Source of the DNA: Sinorhizobium americanum
GTDB lineage: Bacteria > Pseudomonadota > Alphaproteobacteria > Rhizobiales > Rhizobiaceae
Assembly: GCF_001651855.1 (NCBI RefSeq)
Contig: NZ_LNQC01000075.1
Coordinates: 1 to 64,000, forward strand
DNA length: 64,000 bases
Direction of reading: 5' to 3'
Position 1 is the stretch's first letter; every line of letters begins with the position of its first letter. This document shows positions 18,092-24,888 of the stretch, one piece after another. The notes beneath the pieces are model-generated. The model worked only from the letters and a program-made list of their open reading frames with translations, had not been told where the DNA came from and ran no database searches. A program made the translations under genes and the position numbers.

Positions 18092-19423
18092 GTGAGATTG
18101 CGCCGCGCGTCGGGCCGGGCGAACAATATTCAGAAGCACCGCGACAAGCGTCTGCTGCTCGTCGAGGATTCACGGATGTTCGCGGCCGCTCTCAAGCACG
18201 GGCTGGAACTTATGCACGGAATTAATGTCGCCCATTGCGCCTCACTCGCCGCGGTGAAGGCCGAGGTTGCTGCGGCGGAGGAATGGGCGTTTTCGCTCGC
18301 GGTCCTCGATCTCAACCTGCCGGACGCACCGAATTGCGAGGCCTTGGATTTCATCCTGGCGAGCAATGTCCCGGCCATCGTCTTCACGGCCGCCTTCAAC
18401 GACAGCACGCGCGATCAGATTCTCAACCGGGGTGTTGCCGATTGCATCGTCAAGAACGAGCCGGATTCGATCGAGCGGCTGATCGCGGCGGTCGACCGGG
18501 TCCTCACAAAGGGACGAACCAATGTGCTGCTGGTGGATTCCTGTGCGGCCTCGCGACAGGAGCTGGCAGGCGTCCTGCGGCGTGGGCTGTTTGCGGTGAT
18601 CGAGACGTCGGAAGCGTGGGAAGCATTGCAGGTCCTCGACCAAGGCGGTGCCGTCGACGTCGTCGTCACCGATACGGGGCTTGCCGACCTTGCCGGTCTT
18701 GCCCTGCTCGAAGAGGTGCGCAAGCGCCAAGGTGAGGATGCCGTACCGATCATTGGTCTCTCGGAACAGGGCGACGCACGCGTCGCAGCCCGCTTCATCG
18801 AGGCGGGCGGTACGGATTTCATCCGCAAGCCTTTCCTCGAGGCTGAGTTCAGCGGCCGCGTCCGGCACGCCGCCATGCTTCAGAAGCGCATCCAGGCCCT
18901 GAAACTCGCCGCGGCCTGCGACTACCTGACGGGAATTTTCAACCGCCGCCATTTCTTCATGACCGGTCCGCGGCTGGTTGATCAACATTTACGACGCGGC
19001 GAAGGGACCTCGATCGCCGTCCTCGACATCGACCATTTCAAGCGCCTGAACGACACCTACGGCCATGAGATCGGCGACCTCGTATTGAAGCATGTCGCGG
19101 CGCGATTGAAGACGCTCGTCGGAGAGGAGCATCTTCTGGCGCGCCTCGGCGGCGAGGAGTTCGGTATCCTGTTCGATGGCCTCGGCGTGCGCGATGCTTT
19201 CGCCTTTTGCGAAAAGCTGCGGGCGGAACTGGCGAAGACGAGGATCGTCGCCGACGATGAGGAACTGGCGATCACCGTTTCGATCGGGCTTGCGACGATC
19301 GAAGCGCCGGAAGCCTTCGAGAACTATCTGCACGCCGCCGACCAGTTTCTCTATATGGCGAAACATGCCGGGCGAAACCGCGTCATTTCCGAGCTGACGC
19401 TGCTCGACGCGCTGGCGTCGTGA
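18092..19423 (+). CDS. PleD-like diguanylate cyclase (REC-REC-GGDEF)
   Basis: About 443 residues if the GTG at 18092 (after CAGGGG) is used; an ATG at 17957 would add 45 very basic residues unlike the family. REC1 has LLLVEDSRMF and AVLDLNLPD, so it is phosphorylatable. REC2 has VLLVDSCAAS in place of DD and VVVTDTGLADL, so it is degenerate. GGDEF domain from ~270: DYLTGIFNRRHF, LDIDHFKRLNDTYGHEIGD, ARLGGEEFGIL. The RxxD inhibitory site five residues before GGEEF is replaced by GEEH, so product inhibition is probably absent. It makes c-di-GMP. Confidence 0.87.
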   Translation: MRLRRASGRANNIQKHRDKRLLLVEDSRMFAAALKHGLELMHGINVAHCASLAAVKAEVAAAEEWAFSLAVLDLNLPDAPNCEALDFILASNVPAIVFTAAFNDSTRDQILNRGVADCIVKNEPDSIERLIAAVDRVLTKGRTNVLLVDSCAASRQELAGVLRRGLFAVIETSEAWEALQVLDQGGAVDVVVTDTGLADLAGLALLEEVRKRQGEDAVPIIGLSEQGDARVAARFIEAGGTDFIRKPFLEAEFSGRVRHAAMLQKRIQALKLAAACDYLTGIFNRRHFFMTGPRLVDQHLRRGEGTSIAVLDIDHFKRLNDTYGHEIGDLVLKHVAARLKTLVGEEHLLARLGGEEFGILFDGLGVRDAFAFCEKLRAELAKTRIVADDEELAITVSIGLATIEAPEAFENYLHAADQFLYMAKHAGRNRVISELTLLDALAS

Positions 19424-19430
19424 GTGTTGA

Positions 19431-19449
19431 CGGGCCGGATGGCGGCCCG
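19431..19449. terminator. Hairpin between convergent genes
   Basis: CGGGCCG and CGGCCCG pair around a 5-nt loop between the ends of the cyclase gene (19423, plus) and the GlxA-type regulator (19476, minus). No strong T-run. Confidence 0.4.
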
Positions 19450-19475
19450 CCTTCGATGCCTTGCTCCAGCCGGGC

Positions 19476-20480
19476 TCAGCGCGCCATCTGCAGCGTCAGC
19501 TTGCGCTCGGCGCGCTCCTGCTGCGGCGAGCGGTTGTAAAGCTCACGATAACACTTGGAGAAGTGCGAGGCCGACACGAAACCGCAGGCGACGGCCACCT
19601 CGACTACAGGCATCGATGACTGGATCAGCAGATGCCGGGCGCGGTCGAGGCGAATCTCCAGGTAATAGCGTGCCGGCGAGCGGCCCATCTCCTGTCGGAA
19701 CAGCCGCTCGATCTGGCGACGCGACAGGTCGGCGCTTTCCGCGATTTCGAGGAGCGAGAGCGGCTCGGAGAGGTTCGCCTCCATCAGTTCGATGATCGAG
19801 AGGACCTTGGCGTTCTGGACCCCCAGGCGGGCGCGCAGTGGAAGCCGCTGGCGGTCATGCGGACCGCGTACGCGATCGGTCAAGGCCTGCTCGCAGACCC
19901 GGTTAACCAGGCTCTCGCCGAAGTCCTGATCGATCAGGTTCAGCATCATGTCGAGCGAAGCGGTGCCGCCTGCGCAGGTATAGATGTTGCTGTCGATCTC
20001 GTACAGGTCAGCATAGACCTCCGCCTGCGGGAAGCTCTCGGAAAAGCCGGGCAGGTTTTCCCAGTGGATGGCGCAGCGCTTGCCCGTGAGCAGGCCCGCG
20101 GAGGCCAGCACATGGGCGCCCGTACACAGGCTGCCGACGGCAATGCCGCGATTGTAGACCTCGCGCAGCCAGGCATTGACCGATTTGTTCTGGAACTCCT
20201 CGACGTAGACGCCCGAACAGACAAGCACCATGGAGGGGCGGTTTTCGCCGGCCAGGAACTTGCGCTCGTCCGCAAGCGACGTATTGACCTCGAGGGCGAT
20301 GCCGGCCGATGAAAAGACCTTCTGGCCGTCTGTCGAGGCGAGGCGCCATGTGTAAGCCTCGTAGCCGAGCATGCGATTGGCGATGCGCAGCGTTTCTATC
20401 GCCGCGGAAAAAGGCAGCATTGAAAAGTTCGGCACCAGAAAGAAGACGAGCGAGCGCTTTTTGGTCAGAGGCTTGTTCAT
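19476..20480 (-). CDS. GlxA family transcriptional regulator (DJ-1/PfpI-like plus AraC HTH)
   Basis: A 334-residue protein. Residues ~1-185 form the class I glutamine amidotransferase-like sensor (FFLVPNFSMLPFSAAIETL, VGSLCTGAHVLASAGLL); ~225-325 is the AraC DNA-binding domain (SLLEIAESADLSRRQIERLF, VACGFVSASHFSKCYRELY). Regulators of this family (GbdR, CdhR, ArgR types) commonly sense betaine, carnitine or amino acids. Because a betaine-type one-carbon module lies 4-25 kb away, it could be its regulator, which is inference. The start at 20480 has GGGAAG upstream. Confidence 0.87.
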   Translation of the reverse strand: MNKPLTKKRSLVFFLVPNFSMLPFSAAIETLRIANRMLGYEAYTWRLASTDGQKVFSSAGIALEVNTSLADERKFLAGENRPSMVLVCSGVYVEEFQNKSVNAWLREVYNRGIAVGSLCTGAHVLASAGLLTGKRCAIHWENLPGFSESFPQAEVYADLYEIDSNIYTCAGGTASLDMMLNLIDQDFGESLVNRVCEQALTDRVRGPHDRQRLPLRARLGVQNAKVLSIIELMEANLSEPLSLLEIAESADLSRRQIERLFRQEMGRSPARYYLEIRLDRARHLLIQSSMPVVEVAVACGFVSASHFSKCYRELYNRSPQQERAERKLTLQMAR

Positions 20481-20890
20481 GAGGCTTCCCATGCTGGACG
20501 AGGGTGTCTATTCGTCGCTTGTAATATGTCACGCGGCTTGTCTGTTTACGACATTGACATGGAAAGCCGCGACCGGGAAGAAATTTCGCATTGCGACATC
20601 GCGACAATGGACCTTCTCCGGTCCGAGGAATTGCCGATTGCACGAAAGCGACAGAAGGGCCCGCTGACGTGGCGCATTTCGACAAGAAATGTCGTCCGAC
20701 GTCCGAAATGTCGCCATGTCCGGGTTGCTGAGGCCATTGTGCAGATTGCGACTTTCTCGAGGAGGCGGCGGAGGGTGTCGGTATCTGACAAGAGCCGCAT
20801 CGGGACTAGCTCAGAACAAGTCCATCTGCAGGACGACATCAGGTCGGGCATGGTCGGGTCGCAGCGGAAGGTTAGCGCATATCCTAAAGC
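20481..20890. other. 410-nt intergenic stretch with repeated TGTCG/CGACA motifs
   Basis: No supportable gene. The part at 20540-20725, upstream of the GlxA-type regulator, holds many CGACA or TGTCG pentamers, including the inverted pair CGACAAGAAATGTCG followed by ATGTCGCCATGTCC. This could be an operator field for the regulator itself. Confidence 0.4.
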
Positions 20891-20923
20891 AAGAAGGGCA
20901 TCCCGATTGGGAATGCCCTTCTT
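20891..20923 (-). terminator. Strong hairpin terminator after the DUF1127 gene
   Basis: AAGAAGGGCAT and ATGCCCTTCTT flank a CCC/GGG inner stem, giving a stem of about 14 bp with one bulge around a GATT loop. It lies about 50 nt beyond the stop of the minus-strand gene at 20976. Confidence 0.65.
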
Positions 20924-20975
20924 CAGTTCATCAACCCCCGCCAGGCGCGGGGCTTTCGACAGGTCGTGTCGCTGT

Positions 20976-21173
20976 TCATTGTTCCGTCTTATGCACGGCG
21001 TCGTCGACGGCGGGGAAGCCGATGTCCTTCAGCGTGTCATAGGAGAGGTTCTCCAATATGCGCTCGTTGCGGTGCCGCTTCCAGGCGGCCCAGGCGCGGG
21101 CGCGCAGGCTGAAAAGACCGGGCAAAGCCGCAAGGCTCTGGCTCGACGATGACGAATGTTGGTTCGTAGACAT
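20976..21173 (-). CDS. DUF1127 small protein
   Basis: A 65-residue protein ending in the YjiS/DUF1127 motif: RAWAAWKRHRNERILENL then LKDIGF. Start supported by AGAAGGA. DUF1127 proteins are Arg-rich; some take part in RNA and C1 or phosphate metabolism in Agrobacterium. The promoter carries a palindrome (21244-21261) that recurs before the LysR gene, which suggests common control. Confidence 0.82.
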   Translation of the reverse strand: MSTNQHSSSSSQSLAALPGLFSLRARAWAAWKRHRNERILENLSYDTLKDIGFPAVDDAVHKTEQ

Positions 21174-21243
21174 TGCTGGTTCCTTCTGAGCTTCTCAAAA
21201 GGTCGCGACCACGTCTTGGTTATGGCGCAACCATATTGATCAA

Positions 21244-21261
21244 TCAAACGAATATGTTTGA
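21244..21261. promoter_or_regulatory. Putative LysR-type operator TCAAAC-N6-GTTTGA
   Basis: A perfect 6-bp palindrome in the leader of the DUF1127 gene; another TCAAAC lies at 21271. The 12-mer CAATCAAACGAA at 21241 recurs exactly at 21701, between the LysR gene and the divergent small gene. I infer a binding site for that regulator. Confidence 0.45.
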
Positions 21262-21287
21262 TACATTTCATCAAACATCGTGATCTC

Positions 21288-21626
21288 TTACTGCTGCACG
21301 TAACAGCTTGTATCAGGCGACCTGATCACCTTCTGTTCCGCTTGTAACAGGTCATTTCTGACCCTTGCCGGCAGTTTCGCCAATTGGCGCAGGGTTTCCA
21401 CCCGATTTCTGGCGAGCTTCATCGCGCGCCTTCTGTTCGCAATCCGCTCGATGAGGATCTGGACCCGGGACAGCGTTGCGAGAACGAAATCGTCGTCACC
21501 TGCCTGCCGGACGGCGCGATCATGTTGCAGCGTCGATCCGTCCGTTACCCCGTTCCCGAATATAGGAGTGCCAGTAAGCCGTCGTGGGGTTGCGGCGTTG
21601 TCGATCGCCAATGTCAGGGCGGTCAT
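21288..21626 (-). CDS. Hypothetical protein with basic C-terminal helix
   Basis: A 112-residue protein. The start at 21626 has an excellent site (AAAGGAG). The N-terminus is low-complexity. The C-terminal half (IANRRRAMKLARNRVETLRQ, then LPARVRNDLL) resembles the helix-turn of DUF1127 proteins but is not a sure match. It is divergent from the LysR gene and lies upstream of a DUF1127 gene. Function unknown. Confidence 0.55.
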   Translation of the reverse strand: MTALTLAIDNAATPRRLTGTPIFGNGVTDGSTLQHDRAVRQAGDDDFVLATLSRVQILIERIANRRRAMKLARNRVETLRQLAKLPARVRNDLLQAEQKVIRSPDTSCYVQQ

Positions 21627-21700
21627 GACCTTGCTCCTTTGCGTTTTGCGGGGTGCTTCCCGCCTCCTTGCGAGCTTGACTATCGCTCCTATGTGATATT

Positions 21701-21712
21701 CAATCAAACGAA
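21701..21712. promoter_or_regulatory. Repeat of the putative LysR operator half-site
   Basis: CAATCAAACGAA, identical to 21241-21252. It lies between the divergent starts at 21626 (minus) and 21758 (plus), where an autoregulatory LysR site is expected. Confidence 0.4.
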
Positions 21713-21757
21713 ATGGAGTTAAGCTATCTTTCAGATTTTCTGAATGAGGAGGCCGCC

Positions 21758-22672
21758 ATGAACATGATCCTGCGCCACGCGCTTCCCCTGCTTGAAATGG
21801 ATGTGTTGAAGACCTTCGTCGCCATTGCCGAAACCGGCAACTTTACGACTGCGGCCGAAGCCGTGTACCGCACGCCATCCGCGGTTTCGATGCAGATCAA
21901 AAAGCTCGAGGAGACGCTGGGCTGTACTCTTTTTCTGCGCGACGCGCGGTCGGTCTCATTGACGCCGAAGGGTGAGTTGCTGCTCGGCTTTGCCCGCCGG
22001 CTCTTGTCGCTCAACAACGAGACGGTGTCTCGCTTCCTGCTGCCCGACATGAACGGCGTCGTCCGCGTTGGGGCACCGGAAGATGTCGGCGAGCGCATCC
22101 TGCCGGAAGTGCTGAAGCGTTTTGCCGAAACCTATCCGAATGTCACGGTCGACGTGTCGATCGGCATGAGCAACGCCATGCGCAAGCGCGTGGACGAGCA
22201 CAGGCTCGATATTGCCATTTACAATAGCCTTTCCGACGAGGCGTCCAAGGACGGCGAAATCCTGATGCAGGAAAAGCTGGTCTGGGCCGGCGCCAAGTGC
22301 GGCAACGCGCATATGCGCGATCCCCTGCCAGTGTCGATGTGGGAAGACGGATGCGTGTGGCGCGCCGATGCAGTCGAGAAGCTGTCGCGGGCCGGACGCA
22401 AATTCCGCGTCGCGTTCCTGAGCGCCTACACGACGGGACAGCGTGCGGCGGTGCTCGCCGGCCTCGCGATCGCGCCGCTGCCCCGCTATCTGGTCCAAGG
22501 GGAGATGGTGCAGCTCGGCGAGCGTGACGGGCTGCCCGATCTCGGCCATTACGATATCGGGCTGAAGGTGGTTGAGGATGCGCCGGCACCGGTGCTGGCG
22601 GTCGCCGATCACGTCCGTGAGGCGTTCGCCGACCTCCAACTGCAGGCAGGCAGGGTGGCCGAGCCCGTTTAA
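21758..22672 (+). CDS. LysR family transcriptional regulator
   Basis: A 304-residue protein. Winged HTH at ~10-65 (LKTFVAIAETGNFTTAAEAV, SAVSMQIKKLEETLG), then the periplasmic-binding-like effector domain (VRVGAPEDVGERILPEVLKR). The start at 21758 follows GAGGAGG; a start at 21713 is possible but has no ribosome site. It probably controls the divergent small genes at 21288 and 20976, with which it shares an operator-like sequence. Effector unknown. Confidence 0.87.
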   Translation: MNMILRHALPLLEMDVLKTFVAIAETGNFTTAAEAVYRTPSAVSMQIKKLEETLGCTLFLRDARSVSLTPKGELLLGFARRLLSLNNETVSRFLLPDMNGVVRVGAPEDVGERILPEVLKRFAETYPNVTVDVSIGMSNAMRKRVDEHRLDIAIYNSLSDEASKDGEILMQEKLVWAGAKCGNAHMRDPLPVSMWEDGCVWRADAVEKLSRAGRKFRVAFLSAYTTGQRAAVLAGLAIAPLPRYLVQGEMVQLGERDGLPDLGHYDIGLKVVEDAPAPVLAVADHVREAFADLQLQAGRVAEPV

Positions 22673-22740
22673 ACGGAGCTCTTGCGGCTTGCGACAAGGG
22701 GCTTGGGTTGACGGCAATAAGCCAAGGCTTATAATAAGCC

Positions 22741-23061
22741 ATGACTTATGAAACTCGGCTCTTTGCTGCGCTGGCCGATCCGACGCGAAGGGCGATTTTC
22801 GAGCGCCTTGCAGCTCGCGGGCAGTCGGTTTCCGAACTGTCGCGCGCCATGCCCGTATCGCAACCGGCGATCTCGCAGCACTTGAAAGTCTTGAAGGAAG
22901 CCCGTCTCGTTCGTGACGAACCTGCGGGGGCGCGGCGGATCTACTCCATCGATCCCGGTGGTTTGGGGCCGTTGCGGCAGTGGCTGGACCGCTTCTGGAT
23001 CGAGCAGCTCGCCGCCTTCCAATCAAAGGTCGATGCGGTGGCCGATCGGGAGGAAGGCTGA
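22741..23061 (+). CDS. ArsR family transcriptional repressor
   Basis: A 106-residue winged-helix protein: LFAALADPTRRAIFERLA, SVSELSRAMPVSQPAISQHL, and a GARRIYSIDP wing. It lacks the Cys metal site of classic ArsR. It is followed after 40 nt by an SRPBCC gene, a very common pairing in which the ArsR-like protein controls the START-like partner. An AATAAGCC tandem just before the start (GCCAAGGCTTATAATAAGCC) may be its operator. Confidence 0.88.
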   Translation: MTYETRLFAALADPTRRAIFERLAARGQSVSELSRAMPVSQPAISQHLKVLKEARLVRDEPAGARRIYSIDPGGLGPLRQWLDRFWIEQLAAFQSKVDAVADREEG

Positions 23062-23101
23062 ACGACCACCTGAAAGAGGCACAACAACCGGGAGAAACCT
23101 C

Positions 23102-23575
23102 ATGCACAGGATCGAACCGGTTCCGGTCCGCAAATCCATTGCCGTCCGCACATCCCCGCAGAAGGCCTTCGAGGTCTTCGTTAACGGCATGGGGGACTGG
23201 TGGATCAAAGAGCACAGCCTGACGGAGTCCGGACAGAGGACGGTGATCATCGAGGCGAGAGCCGGCGGCAGATGGTACGAGGTCGGGAATGCCGGCGAGG
23301 AGCGCGAATGGGGCCGCGTCATCGCCTGCGATCCGCCGCACCGCATTCTTCTCGCCTGGCAGCTCAACGCCGATTTCGACTTCGACCCGACATTCCAGAC
23401 CGAAGTCGAAGTCTGGTTCGAGGCGAAGGGCGAAAGCGAGACCATCGTCACGCTCGAGCACCGCGATCTCGGCAATTACGGCGTGAGGGCCGAGGATCTG
23501 CGCGGGGTGCTCGATTCTGAGAAAGGATGGGGTGGATTGCTGGCGTCCTATGCGGCCAAGGTGAGCGCGAATTAG
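23102..23575 (+). CDS. SRPBCC (AHSA1-like) protein
   Basis: A 157-residue protein. Residues fit the START-like cup fold: KSIAVRTSPQKAFEVFV, a GGRWYE hairpin near residue 60, and GWGGLLASYA at the C-terminal helix. It binds a small hydrophobic ligand by family. The start is preceded by GGGAGAAAC. It is in one operon with the ArsR gene upstream. Confidence 0.85.
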   Translation: MHRIEPVPVRKSIAVRTSPQKAFEVFVNGMGDWWIKEHSLTESGQRTVIIEARAGGRWYEVGNAGEEREWGRVIACDPPHRILLAWQLNADFDFDPTFQTEVEVWFEAKGESETIVTLEHRDLGNYGVRAEDLRGVLDSEKGWGGLLASYAAKVSAN

Positions 23576-23622
23576 AGCGACTGAGGAAAAGTATGCGCGG
23601 TTTTTCGCCCGCAATCGCCGCG

Positions 23623-24399
23623 CTAGGGTTCGCGACTGGCGAGTTGCTGGTGCGGTGGACGAGCTGTGAGCTGGCTTATGAGCGCTTTGACAATTTTCCG
23701 GGCAACCTCGTCCTGGACCGCGAAAATGTCCTCGAGGCTTCGGTCGAAACGTTCGGCCCAGAGATGTCCTCCGCCGATTGCATCGATCAGTTGCGCGTTG
23801 ATACGCACACGATCCGAGGCGCGCCTTACGCTTCCCTCTAGCAAGTAGCGGACCCCCAGTTCCTGGGCAATCCTGCGCACGTCAGCGGATTGATCCTTGT
23901 ACACGAAGCTCGAGTTCCGCGCGGCGACGTACAGGTCCGGAACCCGCGACAGATCCGTGATTACATCCTCGGTCAATCCATCCGCAAAGGAGGCGTGCCC
24001 CAGATCGTCGCTCATGTCGCAAAAGGGCAGTACAGCGATCGATGGTCGGGCCGCGGGCGGCGGCGACCCCTGGTCGTCACCGAAGCTCTGAACCTGGGCG
24101 GTGAAACGGTATCCGACCCGAGGGATCGTTGCGATCCACTCGCCGCCCTGAGGGCCCGGACCAAGAAGCTTCCGCAGGGCAGCTATCTGAACTGAGAGGT
24201 TGCTCTCTTCTACGGCCAGTCCCGGCCATGCTGCCTCAAGAAGATCGGCCTTGCGCAAGACCTCGCCTGGACGTCGGGCAAACGCCGCCAGAAGCAACAG
24301 CCCGCGGTACGCAATGGGCACAAGGATATCCTCGCGCCGGAGCGTCCCCGCTTCGGGATCGAGCACGAACGTACCGAAGGCAAAGCACGGTCGCTGCAT
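23623..24399 (-). CDS. Winged-helix regulator with FlgO/TolB-N-like domain, C-terminally short
   Basis: A 258-residue protein. Residues 1-100 are an OmpR/PhoB-type DNA-binding domain (GEVLRKADLLEAAWPGLAVE, TIPRVGYRF). Residues ~120-245 are the FlgO-like domain found in CadC-type cyclase-like regulators (RPSIAVLPFCDMSDD, GVRYLLEGSVRRA, LWAERFDRSL). Relatives usually continue with several hundred residues of TPR repeats. Here the protein stops after the FlgO-like part, and the SRPBCC gene ends only 48 nt away, so the TPR part seems lost. Start chosen at MQRPCFAFG. Confidence 0.7.
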   Translation of the reverse strand: MQRPCFAFGTFVLDPEAGTLRREDILVPIAYRGLLLLAAFARRPGEVLRKADLLEAAWPGLAVEESNLSVQIAALRKLLGPGPQGGEWIATIPRVGYRFTAQVQSFGDDQGSPPPAARPSIAVLPFCDMSDDLGHASFADGLTEDVITDLSRVPDLYVAARNSSFVYKDQSADVRRIAQELGVRYLLEGSVRRASDRVRINAQLIDAIGGGHLWAERFDRSLEDIFAVQDEVARKIVKALISQLTARPPHQQLASREP

Positions 24400-24588
24400 A
24401 GGGCATCTTAGTGCATGGCGGCACGATGGGAAATTGTGCCGAGTGAAACAATGGCGCTGCGTCGTCACGCGTTTCGGAATTTTTCGGAACTATTCGGCGC
24501 CGCTTCGATACACCGAGTATCGCTTTCTCCAGAATGCGCGAGTTCTGCCAGCCATGAACGGACTCCAGCGGAGGGAAGGGGGAGCTCC

Positions 24589-24828
24589 ATGCACATTTTT
24601 TCCTTAACTACCGGTCGCCATTGGCTTGCGCATGCATGGACAGGCGAAGCCACCGCACTCGACGGTCCGGTGACCACCGGAAGCCTTGTCGAGATCTGGA
24701 ATCGGCGCATCCACTATCGTGAGGAGCTGGCGCGGCTTTCGAAGGATGGCCCCGAGTTGCTCGATGACATCGGGCTGACCACCCGGCAAGTCGAGGACGA
24801 ACTCACCAAGCCGTTCTGGCGCGAGTGA
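24589..24828 (+). CDS. DUF1127-like small protein
   Basis: A 79-residue protein; start after GGAGGGAAGGGGG. The C-terminal part (EIWNRRIHYREELARLSKDG, DDIGLTTRQVEDEL) is the DUF1127 motif in its ~40-residue form. The N-terminus is unrelated to the DUF1127 gene at 20976. Function unknown. Confidence 0.7.
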   Translation: MHIFSLTTGRHWLAHAWTGEATALDGPVTTGSLVEIWNRRIHYREELARLSKDGPELLDDIGLTTRQVEDELTKPFWRE

Positions 24829-24888
24829 GCGGCTCTTGTGACACGCAGGACATGACGGGGGATGTGCCGGCGAGCATGGCGGTCGGGG

